Assembly (NCBI RefSeq): GCF_001426585.1
Contig: NZ_LMEI01000009.1
Location: 782,247 to 846,246 of the forward strand
Length of the DNA: 64,000 nucleotides
Direction: 5' to 3'
DNA from: Streptomyces sp. Root431
Lineage (GTDB): Bacteria; Actinomycetota; Actinomycetes; Streptomycetales; Streptomycetaceae
Below, in pieces: positions 17,304-25,965 of the stretch. Positions within the stretch are counted from its first letter, which is position 1. The number at the start of each line of letters is the position of its first letter. Position numbers and translations under genes: made by a program. Under the pieces are notes generated by a model, which was not told where the DNA came from, searched no databases, and was given only the letters and a program-made list of their open reading frames with translations.

Positions 17304-17374
17304 GGAAGGCCCGGCCGCCTCATCCGGGGCCCGGGGTTGCGGAAGGCCCGGCCTCATCCGGGGCCCGGGATTCC
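17304..17374. repeat. Imperfect direct repeat upstream of the histidine kinase
   Basis: Copy 1 is 17304-17340 and copy 2 is 17341-17374. Both start GGAAGGCCCGGC and contain CCTCATCCGGGGCCCGGG; copy 1 has three extra bases (CGC or GCC) inside. The copies abut and end about 50 bases before the kinase start. Confidence 0.7.
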
Positions 17375-17425
17375 GCGAGCCCCGGCATTTCCGGTCCCCC
17401 GCCCCGGCCCCGTACCTTTTCTGGC

Positions 17426-19144
17426 ATGAGCCCCGCACAGACCAGCCCCGCGCGGCCCCTCGCGCGCCGTCGGCGGTTCGGGTGGCCCCGGCGGGTGTTC
17501 GCGCAGGTCCTGCTGATGCAGCTGGCCATCGCGACCGGTGTGACCGTCCTCGCCACCGGTCTCTTCCTCGCCCCGCTCAGCGCCCAGCTCGACGACCAGG
17601 CCATGCGGCGGGCCCTGGCCATCGCCGAGACCACCGCCTCCCCCGGGCTCGCCACCGATCTCGTCGGAACCCCTCCCTCCGCGCGGGGCCCGGTGCAGAC
17701 GGAGGCCGAGCGGATCCGGGTGTCCACGGGCGCCGAGTACGTCGTCGTCATGGACACCCGCGGGGTGCGCTGGTCGCACACCGACCCCGCCCAGATCGGC
17801 CGGCGCGTCTCCACCGACCCGAGCGCCGTCCTCGCGGGGCGGGAGGTGATGGAGATCGACAGCGGCACGCTCGGCCGCTCGGCGCGCGGCAAGGCGCCGC
17901 TGCGCGACGCGGACGGCCGGATCATCGGCGCGGTCTCCGTCGGCATCGAGTACGACAGCGTCCGCGACCGGCTCCTCGCCGCGATCCCCGGACTCCTCGC
18001 GTACGCGGGCGGGGCGCTCGCGGTGGGGGCCCTCGCCGCGTATCTGATCTCCCGGCGGCTCCAGCGGCAGACCCACGACCTGGCCTTCTCCGACATCTCC
18101 GCGCTGCTCGCCGAGCGCGAGGCCATGCTGCACGGCATCCGGGAGGGTGTCGTGGCCATCGACCGCACCGGCTCCGTGCGGCTCGTGAACGACGAGGCGC
18201 AGCGGCTCCTCGGCCTGGGCCCCGAGGCCGCGGGCCGGCCCGTGGACGAGGTCCTGGGACCGGGCCGTACCGCCGACGTGCTCGCGGGCCGGGTCACGGG
18301 TGAGGACCTCGTCACCGTCCAGGGCCACCGGGTGCTGATCGCCAACCGGATGCCCACGGACGACGGAGGCGCCGTCGCGACCCTGCGCGACCGCACCGAG
18401 TTGGAGCGCCTCGGGCGCGAGCTGGACTCGACGCGGGGCCTGATCGACGCCCTCCGCGCCCAGGACCACGAGCACGCGAACCGGCTGCACACGCTGCTGG
18501 GCCTGCTGGAGCTGGACATGCACGAGGAGGCCGTCGAGTTCGTCACCGAGGTCGTCGGGGTGCACCGGGCCACCGCCGAGCAGGTCACGGAGAAGGTCCA
18601 CGACCCGCTGCTCGCCGCGCTCCTGGTCGGCAAGGCGACCGTCGCCGCCGAGCGCGGGGTGTCCCTGCGGATCTCCCCGGAGTCCCTCCTGCCGGACCGG
18701 CTCGTCGACCCCCGCGAGCTGGTCACGGTCGTCGGCAATCTGGTCGACAACGCCTTGGACGCCGTCGCGGGCACGCCCGGCGCCCGGATCGAGGTCGCGT
18801 TCCGCACGGAGGGCCGTACGGTCGTGCTGCGGGTCACGGACAGCGGCCCCGGCGTCCCCGAGGAGCGCCGCGAGCTGATCTTCACCGAGGGCTGGTCGAC
18901 GAAGGAGCCGCCGCCGCACGGCAGGCGCGGGCTCGGTCTCGCCTTCGTCCGCCGGCTGGCCGAGCGCCGGGGCGGCACGGCCCGGGTGGGCGGGGGCCCG
19001 GACGGGGGCGCGGAGTTCACCGTCGTCCTCCCGGACGCCCTGACCGAACCGGACCCCACCGGCACCACCCGTCCCACAGGCACCACCCATGCCACCAGCA
19101 CCACCCGTCCCACCGCCTCCGAGGTCGCCGGGGAGGCGCGATGA
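17426..19144 (+). CDS. Sensor histidine kinase of the CitA/DcuS type
   Basis: A 572-residue membrane kinase. TM1 is about residues 27-50, then an extracytoplasmic PAS-like sensor (about 50-185) and TM2 (about 187-208). A cytoplasmic PAS (about 230-325), a CitA-like dimerisation segment with phospho-acceptor H348 (DHEHANRLH) and an ATPase domain (GNLVDNALDAV; GRRGLGLAFVRR) follow. CitA/DcuS kinases sense citrate or C4-dicarboxylates. The C-terminal tail is a Thr/Pro-rich low-complexity stretch. The stop overlaps the response-regulator start (ATGA), so the pair is coupled. The convergent symporter operon is a plausible target. Confidence 0.92.
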   Translation: MSPAQTSPARPLARRRRFGWPRRVFAQVLLMQLAIATGVTVLATGLFLAPLSAQLDDQAMRRALAIAETTASPGLATDLVGTPPSARGPVQTEAERIRVSTGAEYVVVMDTRGVRWSHTDPAQIGRRVSTDPSAVLAGREVMEIDSGTLGRSARGKAPLRDADGRIIGAVSVGIEYDSVRDRLLAAIPGLLAYAGGALAVGALAAYLISRRLQRQTHDLAFSDISALLAEREAMLHGIREGVVAIDRTGSVRLVNDEAQRLLGLGPEAAGRPVDEVLGPGRTADVLAGRVTGEDLVTVQGHRVLIANRMPTDDGGAVATLRDRTELERLGRELDSTRGLIDALRAQDHEHANRLHTLLGLLELDMHEEAVEFVTEVVGVHRATAEQVTEKVHDPLLAALLVGKATVAAERGVSLRISPESLLPDRLVDPRELVTVVGNLVDNALDAVAGTPGARIEVAFRTEGRTVVLRVTDSGPGVPEERRELIFTEGWSTKEPPPHGRRGLGLAFVRRLAERRGGTARVGGGPDGGAEFTVVLPDALTEPDPTGTTRPTGTTHATSTTRPTASEVAGEAR

Positions 19145-19830
19145 TCGACGTGCTCGTGGTGGACGACGACGTGCTCGTCGCGCGGATCAACGCCGCGTAC
19201 GTCGCCAAGGTCCCCGGCTTCCGGGTGTCCGCCACCGCCCACTCCACCGCCGAGGCGCTGGCCGCCCTGGCCGAGCATCCGGTGGACCTGATCCTCCTGG
19301 ACCACTACCTGCCGGACGAGAACGGCCTGGCCGCCGTACGGGAGCTCCGCGCGCGCGGCCACCAGTGCGACGTGATCATGGTCACCGCCGCCCGGGACGT
19401 GGCCACCGTGCAGGCGGCGATGCGCCACGGCGCCCTCCAGTACCTGGTCAAGCCGTTCAACTTCGCCGGATTGCGCACCAAACTGGAGGCGTACGCGGCG
19501 CTCCGGGACGCCCTGGGAGGCGGGGGCGAGGCCGAACAGGCCGAGGTGGACCGGATCTTCGGCGTCCTGGCGGCGGGCACCGTCGCCCCCGACCTGCCGA
19601 AGGGGCACTCCCCCACCACGGCCGAGCTGGTCCGCCAGGTCCTGCTCGGCGCCGGCGGCCCGCTCTCCGCGCAGGAGATCGCCGAGCGGGCCGGCGTGAG
19701 CCGCCAGACCGCGCAGCGCTACCTCAAGCTGCTCGAACGCACCGGCCGGGTGAGGCTCTCCCTCCGGTACGGCGAGACGGGCCGCCCCGAGCACCGGTAC
19801 GCCTGGACGTCCTCACCGCCCGCCGCCTGA
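19141..19830 (+). CDS. CitB/DcuR-type response regulator
   Basis: A 229-residue regulator. The receiver domain has the acidic pocket D8-D9-D10, phospho-acceptor D54 (LLDHYLPDENG) and the conserved Lys in QYLVKPFNF. The C-terminal output domain has a winged-HTH-like segment (SAQEIAERAGVSRQTAQRYL) typical of CitB/DctR regulators. Its ATG overlaps the kinase stop by four bases. It converges with the symporter operon with a shared hairpin between. Confidence 0.94.
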   Translation: MIDVLVVDDDVLVARINAAYVAKVPGFRVSATAHSTAEALAALAEHPVDLILLDHYLPDENGLAAVRELRARGHQCDVIMVTAARDVATVQAAMRHGALQYLVKPFNFAGLRTKLEAYAALRDALGGGGEAEQAEVDRIFGVLAAGTVAPDLPKGHSPTTAELVRQVLLGAGGPLSAQEIAERAGVSRQTAQRYLKLLERTGRVRLSLRYGETGRPEHRYAWTSSPPAA

Positions 19831-19832
19831 GC

Positions 19833-19864
19833 GGCCACGGGGCCCCTGTGCGGGGCCCCTGGCC
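19833..19864. terminator. Bidirectional terminator between response regulator and symporter genes
   Basis: GGCCACGGGGCCCC pairs with GGGGCCCCTGGCC around a TGTGC loop, with one bulged base. It fills the 37-base gap between two convergent stops. Confidence 0.75.
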
Positions 19865-19867
19865 GTC

Positions 19868-21463
19868 TCAGACCGCCCCGGCCCCGGTCAGCGCCCGGAC
19901 CTCGGTCTCGGCGTGCCGCGCCGCGTCGGACGGCTCGGTCGAGGTGACCGTACCGATCCAGCCCGCGAGGAAGCCGAGCGGGATGGAGACGATGCCCGGG
20001 TTCTGCAGCGGGAAGACGTGGAAGTCGACACCGGGGAACAGCGCCTCCGGGCTGCCCGAGACGACCGGCGACAGCAGGACGAGCAGCACGGCGGGAACGA
20101 GTCCGCCGTACACCGACCAGACCGCGCCCCGGGTGGTGAACTTCCGCCAGAACAGCGAGTAGAGCAGCACGGGCAGGTTGGCGGAGGCGGCGACCGCGAA
20201 GGCGAGGCCGACGAGGAAGGCCACGTTGAGGTCGCGGGCGAGCAACCCGAGGCCGATCGCCGCGGCGCCGATCCCGGCGGCCGCGAACCGCGCCACGGTC
20301 ACCTCGCTGTACTGCTTCTTCGCGTGCCGGCGGCGCAGCGAGCTGTACAGGTCGTGGGCGACGGAGGCCGAGGAGGCGAGCGTGATCCCGGCGACGACGG
20401 CGAGGATCGTCGCGAAGGCGACGGCTGCGACGACGGCGAAGAGCACGGTGCCGCCGGTGGAGCCCGCGCCGCCGCCGAGGTCGAGGGCGAGCAGCGGGAT
20501 GGCCGTGTTCCCCGAGGCATTGGAGGCCCGGACCTCGGCGGGCCCGATCAGGGCGGCCGCGCCGAAGCCGAGCACGATGGTCATCAGGTAGAAGCTGCCG
20601 ATGAGGCCGATGGACCAGACGACGGAGCGGCGGGCGGCCCGGGCGGTGGGCACGGTGTAGAACCGCGACAGGATGTGCGGCAGGCCCGCGGTGCCCAGGA
20701 CCAGGGCGATGCCGAGGCTGATGAAGTCGAGGCGCGAGGTCCAGTCGCCGCCGTAGCGCAGGCCGGGGGCGAGGAAGTCCCGCCCGTGGCCGCTGCGGTC
20801 GGCCGCGGTGGAGAGCAGGCTGTTCACGTCGCCGTGGAAGCGGAGCAGGACGAGGACGGTGAGCGCGATCGTGCCCGCCATGAGCAGGACGGCCTTCACG
20901 ATCTGGATCCAGGTGGTGGCCCGCATGCCGCCGAGCGACACGTAGATCACCATCAGCGCCCCGACGCCGATGACCGTCCAGGAGCGGGCCGCCTCGCTGG
21001 TGCCGCCGAGCAGGAGCGCGACCAGGCTTCCGGCGCCGACCATCTGGGCCACGAGGTAGAGCACGGAGACGGCCACGGAGGAGGTTCCGGCGGCGATCCG
21101 CACCGGCCGCTCGGACATCCGCGCGGCGACGACGTCCGCGAGCGTGAACCGCCCGCAGTTGCGGACCAGTTCCGCGACCAGCAGGAGGACGACGAGCCAG
21201 GCGACGAGAAAGCCGACGGAGTACAGCATGCCGTCGTAGCCGTAGAGCGCGATCAGCCCGGAGATGCCGAGGAAGGAGGCCGCGGACATGTAGTCGCCGG
21301 CGATGGCGAAACCGTTCTCCAGGGGCGAGAACAGCCTGCCGCCCGCGTAGAACTCCTCCGCCGAGCCGTGCCGGTTGCGGCTCACCCAGGTGGTGATCCC
21401 CAGGGTGACGGCGATGAAGACGCTGAAGAGCACGAGCGCCAGGGTCTGGTGGTCTCCGGTCAC
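19868..21463 (-). CDS. Sodium/solute symporter, ActP-like (acetate/monocarboxylate)
   Basis: A 531-residue SSS-family transporter with about 13 membrane segments. Seen are the family pattern GRLFSPLENGFAIAGDYMSAASFLGISG, GFLVAWLVVLLLVAELVRNCGRFTLADVVAARM, and the late GTAGLPHILSRFYTVP. It is paired with a DUF485 gene, the arrangement of yjcH-actP for acetate uptake; the substrate is inferred. The start is GTG 21461-21463, which overlaps the DUF485 stop as GTGA. A longer frame upstream is a shadow of the DUF485 gene. The convergent CitA/CitB-like two-component system may control it. Confidence 0.9.
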   Translation of the reverse strand: MTGDHQTLALVLFSVFIAVTLGITTWVSRNRHGSAEEFYAGGRLFSPLENGFAIAGDYMSAASFLGISGLIALYGYDGMLYSVGFLVAWLVVLLLVAELVRNCGRFTLADVVAARMSERPVRIAAGTSSVAVSVLYLVAQMVGAGSLVALLLGGTSEAARSWTVIGVGALMVIYVSLGGMRATTWIQIVKAVLLMAGTIALTVLVLLRFHGDVNSLLSTAADRSGHGRDFLAPGLRYGGDWTSRLDFISLGIALVLGTAGLPHILSRFYTVPTARAARRSVVWSIGLIGSFYLMTIVLGFGAAALIGPAEVRASNASGNTAIPLLALDLGGGAGSTGGTVLFAVVAAVAFATILAVVAGITLASSASVAHDLYSSLRRRHAKKQYSEVTVARFAAAGIGAAAIGLGLLARDLNVAFLVGLAFAVAASANLPVLLYSLFWRKFTTRGAVWSVYGGLVPAVLLVLLSPVVSGSPEALFPGVDFHVFPLQNPGIVSIPLGFLAGWIGTVTSTEPSDAARHAETEVRALTGAGAV

Positions 21464-21816
21464 CGGTGCACCGCCCCTCGGGTCATCTCCTGCGTGTCCC
21501 ACCGCAGTTCCAGGGCGGCCCGGTCCCGGCGCAGCCGCGCGTGGCGCGCGTAGGCCCAGGTCAGCAGGAAGGTGGTGAGGAACTGCCCGAGCCCCGCGAC
21601 CATCGCCACGTTCACCGCGCCGGCGACCGGCCGTGCCATGAGCCCGGGGGCGGCGGTCGCCGCGACGACGTACGCGAGGTACCAGAGCAGGAAGGCGAGG
21701 GCCGCCGGGAAGACGAACCGGCGGTAGCGGCGGCGCACTTCCTGGAACGCGGGACTCCGCTGGACCTCCAGGTAGATGTCCGCCGCACTGGGTTCGCGTT
21801 GCCGCGGCACTGCCAT
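21460..21816 (-). CDS. DUF485 small membrane protein (YjcH-like)
   Basis: A 118-residue protein with two membrane helices (FVFPAALAFLLWYLAYVVAATAA and VNVAMVAGLGQFLTTFLLTWAYA) and a basic C-terminus. The start is the ATG at 21814-21816 with GGTGGAG upstream; a TTG 60 bases further out is possible. DUF485 proteins accompany acetate-type SSS symporters, and the four-base stop/start overlap with the symporter supports a joint role. Confidence 0.88.
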   Translation of the reverse strand: MAVPRQREPSAADIYLEVQRSPAFQEVRRRYRRFVFPAALAFLLWYLAYVVAATAAPGLMARPVAGAVNVAMVAGLGQFLTTFLLTWAYARHARLRRDRAALELRWDTQEMTRGAVHR

Positions 21817-22032
21817 GTCGTACTGCTCCACCGGCCAACTCTCCTTGTCAGCGAACCGTTTCGGCCGCGTGCCCAAGGATGGACAGAGCAGGAAGATCCC
21901 GGACTCTTCTCCTCCCTCACTTCACCCCATCAGGTGACAGTTCTCCCCTGTGGCCTGACCGGGCCGTGCTGATATGCGTACCGCACGACCCGGTCCTGCC
22001 CATGGCTCCGGTGAGGCGTCGATCGGCGTCCG

Positions 22033-24150
22033 TCAGGCGTCGATGCGCGAGCGGTCGAGGGTCGCCGCCGAGCTGGTGATGAACTCCTTGCGGGGCGCCA
22101 CGTCATTGCCCATGAGGAGGTCGAAGACCTGCTCCGCCGAGTCCAGGTCGCCGATGTTGATCCGGCGCAGGGTGCGGTGGCGCGGGTCCATCGTGGTCTC
22201 CGCGAGCTGGTCGGCGTCCATCTCGCCCAGACCCTTGTAGCGCTGGATGGAGTCCTTGTAGCGGACCCCCTTCCGCTGGAACTCCAGCAGGGTCTGCCGC
22301 AGCTCGTTGTCCGAGTACGTGTAGACGTACTTGTCCTGGCCCTTCTTGGGCTGGACGAGCTCGATCCGGTGCAGCGGGGGCACGGCGGCGAAGACGCGTC
22401 CGGCCTCGACCATCGGCCGCATGTAGCGCTGGAAGAGCGTCAGCAGCAGGCAGCGGATGTGCGCGCCGTCGACATCGGCGTCGACCAGGAGGACGATCTT
22501 GCCGTAGCGGGCGGCGTCGATGTCGAAGGTGCGGCCCGAGCCCGCTCCTATCACCTGGATGATCGCCCCGCACTCGGCGTTCTTGAGCATGTCCGAGACC
22601 GAGGACTTCTGGACGTTGAGGATCTTGCCCCGGATCGGCAGCAGCGCCTGGAACTCGCTGTTGCGGGCGAGCTTGGCCGTACCGAGGGCCGAGTCCCCCT
22701 CGACGATGAAGAGCTCGCTGCGCTCCACGTCGTCGCTGCGGCAGTCGGCGAGCTTGGCCGGCAGCGAGGAGGACTCGAGCGCGGTCTTCCTGCGCTGCGC
22801 GTCCTTGTGCTGACGGGCCGCGATCCGGGTCCTGGCGGCGGCGACGGCCTTGTCCAGGACGGCGCGGGCCTGCGCCTTGGCGTCCCTCTTGGTGGAGGTC
22901 AGGAAGGCCTTGAGTTCCTTGGCGACGACGCTCGCCACGATCCGGCGGGCGGCGGAGGTCCCGAGGACCTCCTTCGTCTGTCCCTCGAACTGCGGCTCGG
23001 CGAGGCGGACCGTCACGACGGCCGTGAGCCCCTCCAGGGCGTCGTCCTTGACGATGTCGTCCTCGGCGACGCGCAGCATCTTGGCCGAGCGGAGGACCTC
23101 GTTCACCGTCTTGGTGATGGCCTGCTCGAAGCCGGAGACGTGGGTGCCGCCCTTGGGGGTGGCGATGATGTTGACGAAGGACTTGACCGTGGTGTCGTAG
23201 CCGGTGCCCCAGCGCAGGGCGACGTCGACGGCGAGCTCGCGGGTGACCTCGGTGGGGGTCATGTGCCCGCGCTCGTCGAGGACCGGGACGGTCTCCTTGA
23301 AGGTGCCCACGCCGGTGAGGCGCTGGATGTCGCAGACGGCCTTGTCCTGCGCGAGGTACTCGCAGAACTCGCTGATGCCTCCGTCGAAGCGGAAGGTCTC
23401 CTCGCTCTTGCCGATCCCGGCGAGGTCCCGCTCGTCGCGGACGACGATCGTGAGGCCCGGCACGAGGAAGGCGGTCTGCCGGGCGCGCTGGTGGAGCGTC
23501 TCCAGCGAGAGCTTGGCGTCCTTGAGGAAGATCTGCCGGTCCGCCCAGTAGCGGACGCGGGTGCCGGTGCGGGTCTTGGGGACGCGCTTGCTCTTCCGCA
23601 GGCCGTTGCCCGGGTCGAAGGGGCTGTCGGGGCCCTGCTCCGTGAAGATGCCGGGGACGCCTCGGCGGAAGCTGATCGTGTGCGTGGAGCTGTTCCGGTC
23701 GACCTCGACGTCGAGGCGGGCCGACAGGGCGTTGACCACGGACGCGCCGACGCCGTGCAGACCGCCGGAGGCGGCGTACGAGCCGCCGCCGAACTTTCCG
23801 CCGGCGTGCAGCTTGGTCATGACGACCTCGACGCCGGAGAGCCCGGTCTTCGGCTCGACGTCGACCGGGATGCCGCGGCCGTTGTCGCGGACCTCGACGG
23901 AGCCGTCGTCGTGGAGGATGACGTCGATGTGGTCGCAGTAGCCGCCGAGGGCCTCGTCGACCGAGTTGTCGATGATCTCCCAGATGCAGTGCATCAGGCC
24001 GCGGCTGTCGGTGGACCCGATGTACATGCCGGGGCGCTTGCGGACCGCTTCGAGCCCTTCGAGTACGAGCAGGTGCCGCGCGGTGTAGTTGGAACCGTCA
24101 CGGTCTGCGGTCAGCAGCGCACTGGACGGCACGGACGTTTCGGCGGTCAC
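22033..24150 (-). CDS. parE: DNA topoisomerase IV subunit B
   Basis: A 705-residue type IIA topoisomerase ATPase subunit. Seen: GHKL ATP-site motifs (IIDNSVDEALGG, RDNGRGIPVD, GGLHGVGASVVNALS), and the TOPRIM motifs EGDSALGTAK and LLVDADVDGAH. It works with the ParC at 13568. The start is GTG 24148-24150 preceded by GAGGAG at the right spacing. The reading frame extends 360 bases further upstream, but without a ribosome-binding site or similarity. It is not gyrase B of the oriC region, since it pairs with a ParC-like subunit. Confidence 0.94.
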   Translation of the reverse strand: MTAETSVPSSALLTADRDGSNYTARHLLVLEGLEAVRKRPGMYIGSTDSRGLMHCIWEIIDNSVDEALGGYCDHIDVILHDDGSVEVRDNGRGIPVDVEPKTGLSGVEVVMTKLHAGGKFGGGSYAASGGLHGVGASVVNALSARLDVEVDRNSSTHTISFRRGVPGIFTEQGPDSPFDPGNGLRKSKRVPKTRTGTRVRYWADRQIFLKDAKLSLETLHQRARQTAFLVPGLTIVVRDERDLAGIGKSEETFRFDGGISEFCEYLAQDKAVCDIQRLTGVGTFKETVPVLDERGHMTPTEVTRELAVDVALRWGTGYDTTVKSFVNIIATPKGGTHVSGFEQAITKTVNEVLRSAKMLRVAEDDIVKDDALEGLTAVVTVRLAEPQFEGQTKEVLGTSAARRIVASVVAKELKAFLTSTKRDAKAQARAVLDKAVAAARTRIAARQHKDAQRRKTALESSSLPAKLADCRSDDVERSELFIVEGDSALGTAKLARNSEFQALLPIRGKILNVQKSSVSDMLKNAECGAIIQVIGAGSGRTFDIDAARYGKIVLLVDADVDGAHIRCLLLTLFQRYMRPMVEAGRVFAAVPPLHRIELVQPKKGQDKYVYTYSDNELRQTLLEFQRKGVRYKDSIQRYKGLGEMDADQLAETTMDPRHRTLRRINIGDLDSAEQVFDLLMGNDVAPRKEFITSSAATLDRSRIDA

Positions 24151-24583
24151 GCGGTTCGCTCCTCGCTGAATTTGAAAACTGGCCCGGTGGGGTAAGGCCC
24201 GGCGTCGTTCACCGGTCAGAGGGTACCGATGCCTGGTAGAGCCGTTGTCACGCCACCCTCCCCGTTTCCTCATGCTAGTCCAGAGTCGTATGGATGTTCG
24301 ATCCCTCGAAGGGGTGACGCGAACATCACGTTCCCTTCCAGGCATGAACCATTTAGGCTCCGGGCACGTCCTCATCAACAACCGGCAACCACGCCGGGAG
24401 GACGCACCGAGACAAGCAACGCGAAATCCGTAGAGCGACGCAATACGGCTCATTCGCCGCCAACCGGCAGCAGACAGCCACCTTGGGAAAAAGTTTCGAG
24501 GAAAAGCCACGAGCGGGAACGTTTCCGGCCTGGTTGGATGTTGACCCTGGTACGACAGCTCGTCGAGCTAGAGAAGAGGCGAC
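24151..24583. other. Divergent promoter region between parE and the zinc-ribbon gene
   Basis: 433 bases without a gene. It must contain the parE promoter (leftward) and that of the small zinc-ribbon gene (rightward). The visible structure is a nested palindrome at 24293-24327: GATGTTCG / CGAACATC arms 19 bases apart, with TTCGA-TCCC-TCGAA overlapping the left arm. I see no confident -35/-10 pair. Confidence 0.5.
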
Positions 24584-24814
24584 GTGACTACTGTTCTGAC
24601 CCCCGCGAGCCCCCTGACGGCCGCTGACCGCTGCGACCGCTGCGGCGCCCAGGCATACCTGCGTGTCGTCCTGACCAGCGGAGGTGACTTGCTCTTCTGC
24701 GCCCACCACGGCCGCAAGTTCGAGCCGGAACTCAAGAAGATCGCCGCTGAGATACAGGATGAGACGGACCGGCTCACGGACGTGCCGGCCCGCACGACGG
24801 GCGACGAGCACTGA
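24584..24814 (+). CDS. Small zinc-ribbon protein (DUF7455-like)
   Basis: A 76-residue protein conserved next to hrdB and parE in streptomycetes. Residues about 17-45 form a compact metal site: C-D-R-C-G followed about 20 residues later by F-C-A-H-H. The C-terminal third is a charged helix (LKKIAAEIQDETDRL). The GTG start is preceded by GAAGAGG. The function is unknown; the family number is from memory. Confidence 0.82.
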   Translation: MTTVLTPASPLTAADRCDRCGAQAYLRVVLTSGGDLLFCAHHGRKFEPELKKIAAEIQDETDRLTDVPARTTGDEH

Positions 24815-24859
24815 CGCCTCGCACACCCGACGAGCCCAGAGCCGGTCGCTGACCGGACG

Positions 24860-24903
24860 ACGGGCGGCCACCCCCGCAGTCAAGGGGGGTGGCCGCCCGT
24901 TCT
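24860..24903 (+). terminator. Terminator after the zinc-ribbon gene
   Basis: A 16-bp perfect stem, ACGGGCGGCCACCCCC (24860-24875) with GGGGGTGGCCGCCCGT (24885-24900), followed by TCT. It lies between convergent genes and may serve both. Confidence 0.85.
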
Positions 24904-25003
24904 CGTACCCTGTCGCACCCGCAGTGCCCATCGCGCCCGCATACCGGCTCACGCCGGCCGTGCGGGCGACTGCGGGCGGTTACGGGGCGAATGCGGGCGC
25001 TCG

Positions 25004-25822
25004 TCAGATCCGCTCCGGCAGCACCGCCCCGACCCGCGTGTAGACACCCGGGTTCTCGGCCTGCCCGCAGCCGCTCCCCCAGGACACCAGGCCGACGAGA
25101 AGCCCCTTGGCCACCAGCGGTCCCCCGCTGTCGCCCTGGCACGCGTCCCTGCCGCCCTGCGGGTCGCCCGCGCACAGCATCGTGTCGTTGCGGTACTGGA
25201 CGCCGAAACCGCCCGGGTACGCCCGACCGCACGCCGTGTCCGGCAGCACCTGCACACGGGCCGTCCGCAGCGTGGAGGCATAGGTCCCGTTGCCGGTCGT
25301 GTCACCCCAGCCGTAGACGTCCGCCTCCGTACCGGGCGTGTACGCCGCGTCGCCCGCGCGAGCGACGCCGATCACGTACGACTGCGGCAGCGCGCTCGCC
25401 AGCGTCAGCACCGCGAGATCGCCCGAGTTCGTCGTCGGGTCGTAGTCGGGATTGATCCAGGTGTCCGAGATCCCGACCTCCTGCCCGCCCTGTCCTCGCA
25501 GCGCGGCACGGCCGGCGATGACCACGAAGTCGCGCACCTCCCACGGCTCGCCGCCGAGGACCTCTCTGCCCAGGCAGTGGGCCGCCGTGAGCACCTTGGT
25601 CGGCGCGACGACCACACCGCCGCAGAACTGCCCCGCCCGGGTACCCCCGAACCGGTCACGACTGGACAGCGCCACGACCCAGGGCGCGTCCGTGATCAGG
25701 GCCTGGCGGCCGCCCACGACGACGCTGTCGGCCGCCACGGGGACGGCGGTGGCAACCTGCCCCACCGCTGCCGTGATCAGACCCAGGGCACCCGTCAAGG
25801 CACGGGTGAAGGGACCACGCAT
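25004..25822 (-). CDS. Secreted trypsin-like S1 serine protease
   Basis: A 272-residue exported protease. Residues 1-32 are a signal peptide (hydrophobic core GALGLITAAVGQ, cleavage near VPVAAD). The catalytic triad is H82 (TAAHC), D135 (GDLAVLTL) and S232 (GDSGGP). D226, six residues before the serine, is the trypsin primary-specificity aspartate, so cutting after Lys/Arg is predicted. Paired cysteines fit disulfides. The mature N-terminus would be near VVGG, the normal activated start, so a very short or no propeptide is present. It lies between hrdB and parE. Confidence 0.94.
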   Translation of the reverse strand: MRGPFTRALTGALGLITAAVGQVATAVPVAADSVVVGGRQALITDAPWVVALSSRDRFGGTRAGQFCGGVVVAPTKVLTAAHCLGREVLGGEPWEVRDFVVIAGRAALRGQGGQEVGISDTWINPDYDPTTNSGDLAVLTLASALPQSYVIGVARAGDAAYTPGTEADVYGWGDTTGNGTYASTLRTARVQVLPDTACGRAYPGGFGVQYRNDTMLCAGDPQGGRDACQGDSGGPLVAKGLLVGLVSWGSGCGQAENPGVYTRVGAVLPERI

Positions 25823-25894
25823 GGAGCCTCCTGACTCTCCGGTGATGTCGGTTCACCCAGCGTCCTGCACGCGCCCGCCCCCTGCACCCGCGCA

Positions 25895-25944
25895 CACGCG
25901 AAGGGCCCGGTTCCTCCCTTTCGGGGAACCGGGCCCTTCGCGTG
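25895..25944 (-). terminator. Terminator of hrdB
   Basis: A 20-bp perfect stem, CACGCGAAGGGCCCGGTTCC (25895-25914) with its exact complement at 25925-25944, and a 10-base loop. It lies 21 bases after the hrdB stop. It is the strongest hairpin in this part of the window. Confidence 0.9.
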
Positions 25945-25965
25945 TCGCTCTGTGCCTCGGAAGGA

